Below, piece by piece: positions 1 through 12,200 of a stretch of 64,000 nucleotides of DNA. Made by a program: the position numbers and the translations under genes. Origin of the DNA: Tilletiaria anomala UBC 951 (lineage: Eukaryota > Basidiomycota > Exobasidiomycetes > Georgefischeriales > Tilletiariaceae); NCBI RefSeq assembly GCF_000711695.1, contig NW_013547018.1:62001-126000 (forward strand), read 5' to 3'. How positions within the stretch are numbered: the first letter of the stretch is position 1; each line of letters begins with the position of its first letter. Below the pieces are notes generated by a model. It saw nothing but the letters and a program-made list of their open reading frames with translations. It did no database searches and had not been told where the DNA came from.

Positions 1-1201
1 CCGAGCTCGACAAACGCCTGAATCTTCCTAGCGTGCTCGGCGCTAACGAGCGGGCCAGTCTCGCTGGCGGGGTCGAGGCCGTCGCCCATGCGGACGTTGC
101 GCGCCTTGTCAACAACCTTGGCGACGAGCGCGTCGGCGATGCTCTCGTCGACGATCAGACGCGCGCCGCTCGAGCACACCTGGCCCGAGTGAAGGAAGCA
201 CGCGGTCGCAACGATGTCGGCGGCCCAGTCGAGACCCATGCCGCTCCGCTCGGCCTGTGCGCCTGCTACGTCGGCAAAGACGACGTGCGGGTTCTTGCCG
301 CCGAGCTCGACGCAGCAGCGCTTGACGCCCGCGGCGCAGCTGGCGATAATGCGCGTCCCTGTCGCGAGACCGCCGGTGAACGAAACCAGGTCAACATCCG
401 CATGCGTCGTGAGCGCGTCGCCGATTGTAGCGCCGGACGCAGTCAACAGCTGGATCGCGCCAGCGGGGATGCCGACGGAGGCGTCGAGTAGGATTTTGCG
501 CACGAGGTAGATCGTCGACAGCGGCGTCACTTCGGACGGCTTGATGATCACCGGGTTGCCTGCCGCTAGCGCCGGCGCAAGCTTCCAGCAGACTTGCAGG
601 ATCGGCTAGTGCGGAGATAGCACAAGTAGGAGCGTGCTTGCAGTCAGCGTGGGGCAAAGTCACGCCGATGCAGAGCACGCCTAAGACGACTCACGTAGTT
701 CCAGGGCGTGATCAGCACGCATACACCAACCGGTTCGTGCGAGATGACACTGTTGGCGCTTTCAGGGATGGCGTCATGCTTGACCTGCTTGGGCTGGTCC
801 AGCTTGCGCGCCTCCTGCGCGTAGAAGCGAAAGACGGTGGTGACGTCGTCGACGTCGACCTTGCTCTCCTCGAGCGTCTTGCCCGTATCGATCGTCTCGA
901 CGCGCGCCAGCTCATCCTTGTGCTGCTGCAGCAGTGTGGCGATGCGCTCAAGGCTCTCGCAGCGCGCGCCGAACGTTGTGCGCGTATGGTCCGACCAGAC
1001 GTGCGTGTTGAAGAAGGCGCGCGCGGAGCTCACCGCGCGCTCAGCATCGCCGACGGACGCCTCGGACACGTGCTGGATCACTGAGTTGTCCACCGGGTTG
1101 ATCGTCGCACGCCGTGCGCCCGACGATGAGGGCACCCACTCGCCGGCGATGAAGAGCGTCGGCTCGGCGACAGCCGGGCAGAGCGCGTGCGAGGTGCTCA
1201 T
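1..1201 (-). CDS. Aldehyde dehydrogenase, betaine-aldehyde-dehydrogenase-like (C-terminus beyond the window)
   Basis: NAD(P)+-dependent oxidation of an aldehyde to its acid is the family reaction; the substrate cannot be read from sequence. Exons are 695-1201 and 1-605 with an 89-bp intron (606-694, GTGAGT..TAG) that falls inside the conserved PWNYP motif and joins PWNY to PILQVCWKLAPALAAGN. About 370 residues are present. Visible motifs are the nucleotide-fold stretch with GNPVIIKPSE, the FTGG..TG loop (usually FTGS), the general-base region ELGGKNP, and the catalytic cysteine in SGQVCSSG. The last residues (GPLVSAEHARKIQAFVE) are typical ALDH, so only the C-terminal fifth or so is missing. 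The ATG at 1201 gives MSTSHALCPAV; the reading frame extends further upstream without another ATG. The order of motifs resembles the betaine aldehyde dehydrogenase branch, but this is inference. Confidence 0.9.
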
Positions 1202-2683
1202 ATTGCGTGGACAGGGGCGCTGTGATGCGGAGCTCCAGCACAATGTGCGATTCTCCGATAGATGTGGCACAAGGAGGGAGGCGATCTGACAGTGTGCAAG
1301 CAGATTGCAGGCGTCAGCAATGCTTACATCTGGCATGCAGGAATCCAAGAAAAGAGTGCAGGCCCAGGCGGAGTTGTCGATCCCAAGGCGTCGTTCGTGT
1401 CAGAGTGTGATTAATCATGTTTTCCTCAATGCCACTTTTGGTAGCAGGTAGGAGTTGGATTGTTCAATGTAATAAGAATTGTCTCATCTTTCGGCCATCC
1501 CATCCCTCTCTTTCCATGCTGTCCTCCTGGCCCTTGTCGTAAGCTCATGCTACATCCCCGTTTCGGCGGGCAGCGCTGTCATCCCCGAGTGAGGAGGCGC
1601 GTGTCAAGTGCTACTCACCCTGTGCGTCTGCGAGCGACCGAGAAATGAAGCTGTGCTGGTTGGGTGTTGCCTTTTGCGTTTACCGCCCGCAGGATACGCA
1701 CTTGGCCCACTGCTGACGGCGCCAGAGGCAACGACCACTCGGCGGAGATTGGCAGAGACCAACAGAGAGGGATGAGGCTGACGAGTTGGGACAGCACTGC
1801 GGAGCAGGCGCATCGACCGGGCTCGCGCAGACTCTAGCGATGGCCTGGAATCAAGCAGGCTTCCTCTCCTTTTCCTCAGTTTGGGGCATGGTCGGTCAGG
1901 GAAATGTTGTTGGCGACGGGTATGAGCTGATGTAGCTGCTTGCGACCACGACGGCGATGGCGATGGGGGCGACTTGGGTGGTGCTGCGTTTGTCCAGCGA
2001 GAAGTCCTTCGCTGTTGGTTCTTCTTGAATACGTTCTCGCTCGGAACGCGGAAGGTTTCTTTCTTTCTTTTTCGATTGGATTTTCATCTTTGTTTCTTTT
2101 CATTCCCCCGCTGGGTGTGGAGCAGAGCGAGGATACCAGCGCGTCCGCCGCACGCACCCGCTTGCTCAGCGTTGGTGCGCTGCTTGCTAAATGCTGGGCA
2201 GAACGAGAGCTCCCATCACATACGGACAGGAGGGACGTCCCTGCTCGGATTCTCACAGTGCAGAGGAGAGGAAGGGAGAGGAGTGTCAGATGTGAGCATC
2301 AACCTCTACTCTAGCAGGCAGGTGTGGCACAAGGAGGACGCAGACGCACTATCGCCTGTGCGGCCCCGACTGGTCGGCGGGGCCGTGGGTTGGCAGGCCG
2401 CCTGAATCGGGTGCACTTGTTTCCCCTTCCAGCAGACACACACTGACTGCTCCAGTGCCGCGTCAACTCAAGCGCACTGCCTCTCAACGCACCCTCTGCA
2501 AAGCGGCAGAGGTGTTCCACATGCCCACCGCACCCACACATGTTCTACCATTGAAAGCTGGCACAACCGTCTCGGTTCTGTTACATTGGCAATCACGTCG
2601 CATAGCGGGACTGGGTAGACGCAGCAGACTCATCCTTGCCGAAGCGACCGACGCTAGGCGGTCGAATAGAAGCAGCAGCAGTG
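1202..2683. promoter_or_regulatory. Divergent intergenic region between the aldehyde dehydrogenase and KEX2
   Basis: About 1.5 kb separates the two outward-facing start codons, so it should hold both promoters. It contains a pyrimidine-rich run at about 2057-2110. I see no convincing coding frame, TATA box or RNA gene; open frames here lack codon structure or family similarity. Confidence 0.5.
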
Positions 2684-5600
2684 ATGCCTTCTGCCAACAT
2701 GCTGGAAGCCGCCGGGTCGCCCAACTCTTCAGCAGTCCCCCCTGCCAGAACGACGCCGAGGTGCCATGCGCGGGCAGGAAAGGTGTCCAGTCTACTTTTT
2801 GTGCTACTCCTCCTCCTCTCCCTGTCTTCGTCGTCGCAGCTCAGCACGCCTTTTAGTAGCGTCGCAGCAGCGGCTACCAGCGCTGAAGGAGCGAGGTCCG
2901 AGCTCGATCCGCGCAACGTGCGCCAGCCGCATCACCCGCAGCCGCGCACGTACGACAGTCACCACTACTACGCGGTCGAGCTGGCACCCGCAGAAACAGG
3001 TCTTTTTCAGCCGCTCGACGTCGCCGTAGCGCTTGGTGCGGAGCTCGTCGAGCGTATCGGCGAGCTCGAGGGCCACTGGCTCGTGCGATTTCCCAAAGCG
3101 CAGATGCAGGCGCAAAATAGTGCCGAGGGGCTCGTCGCTCGGACGGATGAAGGGCTTGAGATACATGGGCACGGGGAGAGGCGCTGGATCGACTACGAAC
3201 TGCATGAAGATCCCGTCCTGAAGCGCTGGGACGGGCTCAAGACAAGGCCCGAGCTGGGGAAGCGGGCAGCGGCGGCGGCGGCGATCCGCTCGGTCGAGCG
3301 GCAAGAACCGCGGCAGCGCACCAAGCGCAACGCCATCTACTCTCCGTGGGACACACCGCACCTCTACGACCGAGGGCATCATGCCGGCGCGGACACGCCG
3401 TTAATGCAAAGGGACCACGCGGATTTTGACCCGCGCGCCGCGCGGCTGCCATGGCCACGCCACATTCCGGCACCAGAGGGTGCCAGTCCCGACCCGAGGG
3501 ACGACCCTGACTTCCTTGCATATGCGCCTGTAGCAGCACAAGCAGGGACACCGCGGTTTATCACGCGCAGTCGAGTTGTCGATCGCCGGCACTACAGCGG
3601 AGAAGGTGGCGACGAAGCAGCTTCGTCTTGCAACTCTACACTAGCGTTGGCTGCGCTCACGCGCCGCCGTCCGCCGTTGATACCAGACTCGCCGACGATG
3701 CGCATCGCGGACAAGTTCGACATCCACGACCCCATCTTCGCACAGCAGTGGCACCTTGCCAACGACAAGCGCATCGGCTTCGACCTCAACATCTCCGGAG
3801 TTTGGGAGCAAGGCATCTTTGGTAGGGGGGTCAATGTCGCGATGATCGATGATGGGATCGATATGTATTCAGACGACCTCAAGGATAACTTCGTGAGTCC
3901 ATGCTTGCAGCCCCTGGATGGAACGCTGCGCGGATCTTATTCTGAACTTCGACTCGCTCGCACGCCATCCAAACAGTACGCCGAAGGGTCGTATGACTTC
4001 AACAACCACGTCCCCCTGCCTGAGCCGCGCCTCCCGGAAGACCAGCACGGGACGCGCTGCGCTGGCGAGATCGCCGCGGTGAAGAACGACCGCTGTGGCG
4101 TTGGCGTCGCGTACAAGGCGCGCGTCTCCGGTCTACGCATCCTCTCTGGGCCCATCTCGGACGTCGACGAAGCGGCGGCACTCAACTACGACTACCAGCA
4201 GAACCACGTGTACTCGTGCTCGTGGGGCCCGCCAGACGATGGGCGTAGCATGGACGCGCCCAAAGGTCTTATCGCCAAAGCGATTCTCAACGGCGTGCAG
4301 AATGGGCGCGCTGGCAAGGGAAGCATCTTCGTCTTTGCCGGCGGCAATGGCGGCGGGGCAGACGACCAGTGCAACTTTGACGGCTACACCAACTCGATCT
4401 ACACCATGACCATCGCCGCGGTCAACCGCGAAGGGCAGCACCCGTACTACTCAGAGATGTGCAGCGCTAACATTGCCACCTCGTGGTCCTCCGGCGCCGG
4501 CGATCACATCCACACGACCGACGTCACGCGCAACGGCATACAGCGCTGCACCACCATGCACGGCGGCACTTCCGCTGCGGCGCCACTCGTCGCGGGCATC
4601 GCTGCGCTCGCGCTCGAGGCGCGTCCGGAACTCACATGGCGCGACATGCAGCACGTCGCTGTGCGCAGCGCGCAGATGATCAACCCGACCGACAAGGACT
4701 GGCAGCAGACGCAGGCGGGGCGTCACTACAACCACAAGTACGGCTACGGCATAATCGACGCGCACGCGTTCATCGAGGAGGCCAAGCGCCACAAGCTCGT
4801 CAAGGCGCAAGCGTGGCTCGAAAGCCCCAAGCTCGATATCGAGCCGACGCGCACGCTCATTCAGCAAGGGGGCGTCGAGAGCACGTTCAACGTCACCAAG
4901 GAGCTCCTGGTGCAGAACAACCTCGAGACCCTTGAGCACATCACAGTCCGCGTCTGGATTACCCACGAGCGCAGAGGCGACGTGCAGGTCGAGCTGACCA
5001 GCCCGCACGGCACGAAGAGCGTTCTTGCCAGGCCCAGGAGATTCGACGGGGCCAAAACGGGCTTCCCCGGTTGGGGCTTCATGACACTGAAGCATTGGTG
5101 AGTTCTGAGGTTTGTGCAAGGGGTTAGACTGCTGCAAGCGCTTACTCCTCTGTGTCTTGGGCCTCACAGGGACGAGAACCCAATCGGACAGTGGAAGATC
5201 CAGGTGTTCGACCGCTCGCATCCCAAGCAGACTGGCAATTTCCTCGCGTGGTCCATGATGCTCTGGGGTGCAAGTATCGACCCTTCCAAAGCAAAGCAAT
5301 GGACCTTCCCGCCGGGTAGCAAAGAGGCTCAGATCGAGTTGCCGGGCTATCCATCTGCCTCCAGCAGCGTCAGTGCCAGCGCCAAAGCATCCGTCACCAC
5401 GCAGCACGCCAAGCCCACCGCGCACCTTCCCAGCGATCATGGCACCGCGCACGGCGAGTCGCATCAGGACTTCACCAATGGCATGGTGACTGACCCGACG
5501 ACGCAGCAACCAGAGAAGCCCAAGGCTGACACGGGCTATCTGGCCAACCTGCGCAAGAACAGCGGCACGTGGCTCTTTGTCGCTGCGGGTGTCGTCTTCA

Positions 5601-6145
5601 TCTTTGCAGGCAGCGTCGTCGCCTTCTTTGTCATGCGGCGTAAGCGCTCGCCAGGTGGTGGTGGTGCGGGCGGCTCGGCCAGATATGAGTTCGTGCCCGA
5701 GGACGAAGACGTCGCGATGGGATCGCTGGAACGTGGCGGCGGTGCTGGTGGTGAGACGCGCGGCTCGAAGCGCGCACGCACCAAGGAGCTGTATGACGCC
5801 TGTGGCGATGTTGCTAGCGAGGAAGAGGACGATGAACAGAACCAGTCTGGCCATCATACGTCACTCGCGCGTGGCATCTATCACGACGATGAGGAGGAAG
5901 AAGAAGGCGACACGCGCTTCTCCATTGGCGGACCCGGCTCGGCCATCACGCCGACCAGTGCAGTCACCGCGGAGCGCTACCGCGACGAGCCCGAAGGTGA
6001 CCGCGATCCCGCGATCCCGTCTTCGTCTGGCAACGACGATGAGAAGCGCAGAGCCGAGGAGGACCTTCTGTTCGATGTCGGCAATGAAGAGGGCGATGAC
6101 GCAGGCAGTGGAGGGTCATGGCAGGACGCCAAGTCAGAAAGTTGA
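2684..6145 (+). CDS. KEX2: Kexin (Kex2-type proprotein convertase)
   Basis: Golgi subtilisin-like protease that cuts secreted precursors after Lys-Arg or Arg-Arg. Exons are 2684-3892, 3977-5097 and 5170-6145, giving 1101 residues. A hydrophobic signal segment follows the ATG. The prodomain carries YYAVELAP, and R-x-x-K-R-like sites (RQRTKR, about residue 215) suit autoprocessing. The catalytic domain has Asp389 (MIDDG), His427 (QHGTRC), oxyanion Asn527 (GGNGG) and Ser602 (GGTSAAAP); the Asp-His spacing of 38 matches yeast Kex2. A P domain follows, then a Ser/Thr-rich stalk, one membrane segment (WLFVAAGVVFIFAGSVVAFF) and an acidic cytosolic tail. The first intron (3893-3976) is 84 bp and stop-free, so it can be mistaken for coding; removing it restores the family sequence DNF-YAEGSYDF. 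Another in-frame ATG at 2699 could also serve as start. The prodomain-to-catalytic linker is unusually long. Confidence 0.95.
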
Positions 6146-6470
6146 AGCGACGACGGAGCATGTACCATATACAGACTTTATGCGCAAGAAGGGATTAGAT
6201 TGCAGTATCCAGTCTGTCGTTCAAAATGCTCCGAGCGGAGCAATGCTGCAATTTGTAATCATGGACGTGCCGAAGTCACACGGGCCACGATACATCCGCA
6301 GCCCGCTTGCAAATTGCACCCAATCTGGATCCATAAAAGCGTGATGACTAACGTCAGGATTTTCCTTCACTGCCTTTCCTTCGACAAAGCGACAAATTGC
6401 TGGATGAATCTTTGCAATTGAAAGGGAACGACGCAAACTAGATCGCCGAACATTCGTGAAGGCATCAACC
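6146..6470. other. Intergenic, KEX2 3' end to TMEM19-like promoter
   Basis: 325 bp between two genes on the same strand. It should hold the KEX2 3' untranslated region and the downstream promoter. Nothing else is recognisable. Confidence 0.5.
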
Positions 6471-7622
6471 ATGTCGACGCCAGCGGAACCTTATCTCGAG
6501 GTTCACCCTGTCGCCTTGGCGCTTTCGATCGTGTTGGCGGTACAAGGCGTTGCCAAAGGCAGTCTGGCCTTGTCGGGTGGATTCGCTGCTGCCTTGATGG
6601 GTTATGCGCATCTAGCCAACCCAAATCCCACGTTTGGCTATCTTTTGCTAGCGTTTTACATTGTCGGCTCACGGGCAACCAAAGTCAAGGCGGGCGTCAA
6701 AGCGAAGCTCGAACGTGAACAGCATCAAGGAAAGGCGAGCAGTAGCAAAGGGCATGGTCACAAAGCAAGTACGGGAGGGCAACGAGATGCTTTGCAGGTC
6801 CTCTGCAATGCACTACCAGGTGAGCTGCCCTGTTAAAATTGCATGGTTAATTGAGATTCTTACGGGGCTGCTTCCTGTATTGCAGCTGCTGTGGCAGCGG
6901 CCACATATCGTCTGCTGTTTTCGACAGAGCGAGGGCTACAAGGCAACGTGGTTCGAAATGCATTTGGGAAGCATTGGAGCAAGGCGTTTCTAGGCGACGT
7001 TGTCGTTCTACCTTGCTCATCCCTCAGCAGCTCCGCATTGGCGAATGCAACACCATCCCCTAATCTCGTCGTGGCAGCGCGAATGTGTCTGCTGTTCGCA
7101 TTGGGCCATTATGCGTGTTGCATGGGTGATGTACTGGCCTCGGAGCTAGGCATTCTCTCACGCAGCCCGCCACGGCTCATCACCAATCTTGCGCGCATCG
7201 TACCGCCGGGGACCAACGGCGGAGTAAGCTTAATTGGGACGGGATGGAGCGCAGCGGGCGGACTGTTCATCGGCCTGGTCACTTTTGCAGCAGACGTGCT
7301 GCTCCACTGTAGAGCATCCGACAGACCTGTGTTCATTAGGGGGCTCGAGTTGGCACTGCTCGGGAGCCTCGCCGGCTTCACAGGAAGCATGATCGATTCT
7401 GTCCTGGGAGCAACCCTCCAGCGAACTTGGTACAGCCGCGAAACCAAACAGGTTTTGATTGGTGGGCCTGCTGATCCAAAAAGACTTTCGCCTTACGGAA
7501 AGGATGAAGAGGACTGGATTGTCATGACGGGCGCCAACGTCTTGAGCAACAACGCAGTCAATATTGTCTCTGCCGTGGCAACCGCTACTTTGACGGCATT
7601 CGCCGGGTGGCTGCTTCTTTGA
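6471..7622 (+). CDS. TMEM19/DUF92-family integral membrane protein
   Basis: Multi-pass membrane protein of the DUF92/TMEM19 family. Exons 6471-6819 and 6886-7622 encode 361 residues; the 66-bp intron restores CNALPAAVAAATYR. The sequence shows N-terminal hydrophobic helices (VALALSIVLAVQGVAKGSLAL and following), the family-typical GSRATKVKAGVKAKLE loop, then NGGVSLIGTGWSAAGG and a C-terminal SNNAVNIVSAVATATLTAF helix. In plants a DUF92 member (VTE6) is a phytyl-phosphate kinase; the role of the fungal form is not established, so an isoprenoid-phosphate kinase role is only a hypothesis. The ATG at 6471 sits in a good context (CAACCATG). It converges on the next gene with an 85-bp gap. Confidence 0.85.
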
Positions 7623-7707
7623 GCCCTGACTCCTACAAGTGAGGCAAATTCTCACGCTCGGAACTATACAATAGATTTGTAGATCGTCCGCCTGATATAG
7701 ACATGTG

Positions 7708-9210
7708 CTACGCCACCAAGTCTGCAAGTCCTCTCGCCGCGCCATGCGACTGCTCGTCATCGCACCTCCCGTTTGCCCTGCCCCTAAGACGTCTTGGCGT
7801 GAACTCTACAGTCTTGTGCTCTCGAAGTTCGTTGCGCGCCATGGACGAGTGTCCTTGCACCCAGCACTCGCCGCAGTATAAGTCGCCGTCACAGCCTGTG
7901 CAGCGCAATGTAGCGTCGGTATTGCATATTTCACACCAACAGAGAGTCTCGTCGTTATCGCCGCTGGTACCGCAGTCATCGTAATCACTATCATTGCCAG
8001 CAAGCCGAGACGACACGCCCGAGACGAACGATGAACTATAATTGTCTGCCGAGAAGCTGCATGTGCTAGGATGGACGGGATGCTTTGGTGTTGAGGGAAG
8101 ACCAAACCCGCTCAGAATTTCAGCCTTCGTCGAGCCCTGAGACCATTTCGGAGCAGACGATTTTGGCCTCGCTCGAGCCTCATTTGCCTTCAGTGCATCA
8201 AGACGTGCTTGGAGAGACCCAGGATCTGCTTTTGTGGTATTCAGACGGACCAGCTTGGAAAAGGATGAGAGATCGGATGGAAGCCCCTCATCTTGTGACG
8301 AGAAGAAGTTAGAGGAGGTTTGTAAGTTGGGATGAGAAGTCGGTGCCGATGGAAGCTTGAGCATCGCCGCAGCTGCCAGATTGTCTCTAGACGATTCATC
8401 CGTGACTGATGAACCACAAGGAGGGAACGCACTTTCGACCGGTGGGGAGGGGCTGCGCGTGCCTCGGAGCTTCACAAGCCTTGCAACGAGCTCATCAGCC
8501 TCCTTGTCTGTGTCGTCGCCTTCTTTCGGAGCATCGACGTGGAACTCTTCATTTGAGGCGTCTTCGGGGCCTCCCAGCCCACCCTCCATCGCATCTGCCA
8601 GGCAGGCCTCAAGGTCAATGGTTGCACCACCTTGAGACGCTTCGGCGTACAAGCCAGCTTGCAAGGCGGGCCGACCCTCGTTCTCTAGGATGAGCTTGCT
8701 GCTCGTCTCGCTATTTGGCGGCACAGTCTTAGATGTTGATGCCAAAGGGGGTTCTGCAAGCTCTGCGACACCAGCATTGAAATCCTGGGCCTTCAATTCC
8801 TGCCACTGTGTAAATGCAATCTCGGCGTCCAATTGAGAGCTTTTGGATGCGATGCTCAACTCTCGATTGAATGTTCTTGCCCAATCTCCAAAGCAAGCGT
8901 TGTGGTCGCTCGTTGCGCCGTCCTCCCCATCAGCTAAAGTGTCCCTGAGGTAGTCGGGGATGGAAGAGTCACGGCTATGGAAAAGCTCCGCCTCGAAATC
9001 AACCTCATCCTGGATCCGAAGGGTTACGTCTTGAGCTTCGTCCTGCCGGCAAGTTGCAGCCGCTAATTGCTCGCAAGGCTGAGTACTTCGAATATAACTT
9101 AGGTGCGCGCTCGAGGATGAATACGATAATTGCGCCGGCTTCGATGCAGTTGCTGCCGCACTTGCGCTTGCTTCTCTTAGACGGCGCAATCGGTCCCTCA
9201 GGTCAGACAT
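7708..9210 (-). CDS. ANCHR/ZFYVE19-like protein with C-terminal B-box-type zinc finger
   Basis: Single-exon gene of 500 residues. The only conserved domain is near the C-terminus: CWCEICNTDATLRCTGCDGD followed by LYCGECWVQGH, very close to the C-terminal zinc-binding region of animal ANCHR (ZFYVE19), which delays cytokinetic abscission with VPS4 and CHMP4C. The N-terminal FYVE finger of animal ANCHR is absent. The N-terminus begins MSDLRDRLRRLREASAS, a basic amphipathic helix, and the middle is Ser/acid-rich and probably disordered. The ATG at 9210 is the first in frame. A role in ESCRT-linked cytokinesis is inference from one domain. Confidence 0.75.
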   Translation of the reverse strand: MSDLRDRLRRLREASASAAATASKPAQLSYSSSSAHLSYIRSTQPCEQLAAATCRQDEAQDVTLRIQDEVDFEAELFHSRDSSIPDYLRDTLADGEDGATSDHNACFGDWARTFNRELSIASKSSQLDAEIAFTQWQELKAQDFNAGVAELAEPPLASTSKTVPPNSETSSKLILENEGRPALQAGLYAEASQGGATIDLEACLADAMEGGLGGPEDASNEEFHVDAPKEGDDTDKEADELVARLVKLRGTRSPSPPVESAFPPCGSSVTDESSRDNLAAAAMLKLPSAPTSHPNLQTSSNFFSSQDEGLPSDLSSFSKLVRLNTTKADPGSLQARLDALKANEARARPKSSAPKWSQGSTKAEILSGFGLPSTPKHPVHPSTCSFSADNYSSSFVSGVSSRLAGNDSDYDDCGTSGDNDETLCWCEICNTDATLRCTGCDGDLYCGECWVQGHSSMARNELREHKTVEFTPRRLRGRANGRCDDEQSHGAARGLADLVA

Positions 9211-12200
9211 GACCTGATCACTGCTGAAGAAACTACAGCATATGGGCGACGAGACCAGTTCGGTGCCCCGGCTCGTTTCACTGCTCGACTTGACTCGGTG
9301 CTGAACGGTGGTATAGCTGGTCACGGGCGATGACCAGCGGTCAGCATAAGTGAGAGACGGGGCTTTTTATGAGCGCTACCTGAAGCGGCATAATGCTGCA
9401 CCCACTAACAAGCCAGAGGTCGATGATAGACATTCAAATTGTGGGTCGAGTGCGCAAATTCCCAAGGCAACTACATGAAATAAGAGGGACCTAGGGATGT
9501 GGCTGAAGCACCGTCTACACAGTACCCTCGTCTCCTAGTCTTTACACCCATGAAAGTGCTCGTCGTAACGCATAGACTAACCCCAGAAGGGGGAAGTGCA
9601 TCAAGCGCTGCTGACCAGACCAACGAGCCACGAAAGAACATAAAAGTACGTACAGGTCTACATGAACGCATGAATGCATAATGCATGAATGGTGAATGCC
9701 GGCCATGGACAAAGACCTGGACAGACGCTGCGAGTCGTGAGCTTGCGATACTATTGCGAGCCTTGCGACAGCATGGAGTGCGGATTGTCGGATACTTAAA
9801 GCTGACCTGGAAACTGTGAGGGCCTCGGGCGGAAACCCCAGAAGCACGATAACTTATGAGCACTTTGGCGCGGGGGTCGTACCAGCGCCTCAGAAAGAGA
9901 AATGGCCTCAAAAAGGCGATTACACGACGGTGCGTGACAAAGATCCCAAGGCAACATGAAGAGCCCTTACAGTTTAGCACCTTCAACACAATATGGTCAA
10001 ATCTCTGAGTTCTGCACAACTGCAAGCTCCAAGCTCAAGGGTAAACGCGCTTACAAGCAAGTAGCGTTCTTGGGGCACAACAAGCTCAACGTTTTGTCGC
10101 CATAATGATAGAAAACGCTTGCATGAGGAACTGCTTCGCCCTCATGTTGCGTGGGAAGGGGGGGGATTGGGATGCCAGAAACGGAGCATGGAGTGCTGGA
10201 GGTGCTAAACATGTAGGCGTTTACCTACGTTTGGTCCTGCTTTGTCCATCTGGCCGCACCGCTTCCCGCATGTCCACACACAAAGGGTGATGTAGGTGTG
10301 CACAAGGCGGACATGGGCCCTGCCCCCTCCCTACCGTATGTGTTTGTAACACACAGAAAACCTGACCAACATCTGGTGATTGCCGGTACGTACTTGTAAT
10401 ACCAGGGCTGACCCTGGCTTAAGTGGCTGGCGCCTGCCTGGAGTACTTGATGCCTGGTTGACGCCACGGGCTAGCCCTGGCGGAACAGATTCGCTCATAC
10501 CGTTGCAGAGTATGGTACTGGGCAGACAGTGGCCTGCGCAATGCCCGCCCGTCATGCTCGGCAGTAGCTCACTACCGCCGGACCGAGAAGCCGAATCACC
10601 GCAATGTAATGTAAATGTAACCCGTATATGCAGGAACAGAGACTAAAAATAGTGAAACTGCCAATGTTCCAGAGTGCTGCACCTGTGGGCGCATTGTGCC
10701 TTGATACGTTTTTGGCAACTAGCGTGGGACATTATGTATGTCTACATCCCACTTGGCCCGCAACTCTTTTGCAGCTGCCCTGTGGGGCTTTTGGCCTTTG
10801 CCTTTAGGGCATATGCATAAAATGCTCTCACTGACTGGATGATGGCTGGATGCATCGGCCCTCGAAGTTCCAACAAGGATGCATTGTTCCCGTTCCCAGG
10901 AGAATGGGCACGCCGCTCGGTGATGGAGTGGTGCAAAGGCTGAAAATGCTGGTCTGAGAAGTGCCAAAATAGGCAGCATGGCTGAAGCGTCAAAGGTCAG
11001 AAGCACACACCTTGTTGCATGCTCATGAGGACGCCTGACGTACATGCATAGTGCTGTGCGGCGCCTGTTCCCATTCCTTTCGATTTTGGCTGTGTCCCAG
11101 GGTGAGGTGGGAAGCGACCTGGCCCCTTGAAGTCTTCAACGTTCGAGGTGCCTCTTGCCAGGTGTTAGCTCGCGGGTTTCTTTGTTAGCGAGGTCTCACT
11201 GTTCCCCCTGGCAATGTGGGTCTAAGTCACTATTCGGCAAAATATGAGCAACGGCAAACCCGAATCTTCCTGATCCAGCCACTCACAAAATCACAACTGT
11301 CCACCATACACGTTGAAGAGAGGCTTTGAATCTTGATGAGGGCAGGGACGGATGAGGCGTTGAGAGGCTGCGTGCCGGGTGCGTCCGCATGATCTCCACT
11401 TGGCAACCTTCCATCATCGTTCCTAACCTCACCCCGCCCCCCACTCCAACGCAGCCCAATGCATTCAGGCATACACTCATCCGATGAATGTTTCTGCAGT
11501 CTGCAAAACCTCTAGTAGTCTCCTTTGGCTCCCTCCCCATGCACCATATCCGGTGATGAGCACTTCGACACATCGGGGCGAGCCGAATATGAGCCGAATA
11601 TCCATCAGTCGGCTCTTTCCTAGCGCGACGCAGCATTGAGCAAGAATGCGTCTTTTCATTCACCCTCCCCCCTTGGGGCTCGCGACTTTGTCCCCTGATG
11701 ATTAACTCTTCTGAACGGCGCATCTCGCGCCATGCGATCTGCCATCCCTCTCCTGCCCTCCCCGCCTCACACGTGTCTGTATGGGTGCTGTGGAGTGCAA
11801 TTTAGCGCTGTAGTGATTCGGCCTTCTTCATTTGCGCCTCTTCCTTCCCTTCTGCGTCCCGCCAGCAGTGCTACCCCAGGAGACCCCGGAACATGACCGC
11901 TTACCGAAGCGAACGTCGAACATTGGCTTGGCAGGGTCGAGTGAAGCCGCTTTAGTCCTCAAATTGAACGCATTGGGGTTTTCCAGTTACGCTTGCACAC
12001 GGTCTTGCATTCTGCATATCGCAAGCAGGGCACGGCTGCACACGTGACGGATGTGATCGGACGATGAATGCTGGCGCGTTCCTTTCCGCTCCGCCTTCCT
12101 GATCACTTCCTCTCCCCACGTGTTGTGGGAGGCGCAAGTCCCAGTGTCCCAACCAGGACATTGGGGGGAGTTCCAGCAAACAGTCCCTGTTCTCAACCGG

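Noticed and set aside
4451-5857. 468-codon open frame antisense to KEX2
   Set aside because: It is the complementary shadow of a strongly conserved protease exon in GC-rich DNA.
9471-10025. 184-codon open frame on the minus strand
   Set aside because: No domain, Arg/Ser/Phe-skewed composition and no recognisable splice partners; open frames of this size arise by chance in this base composition.
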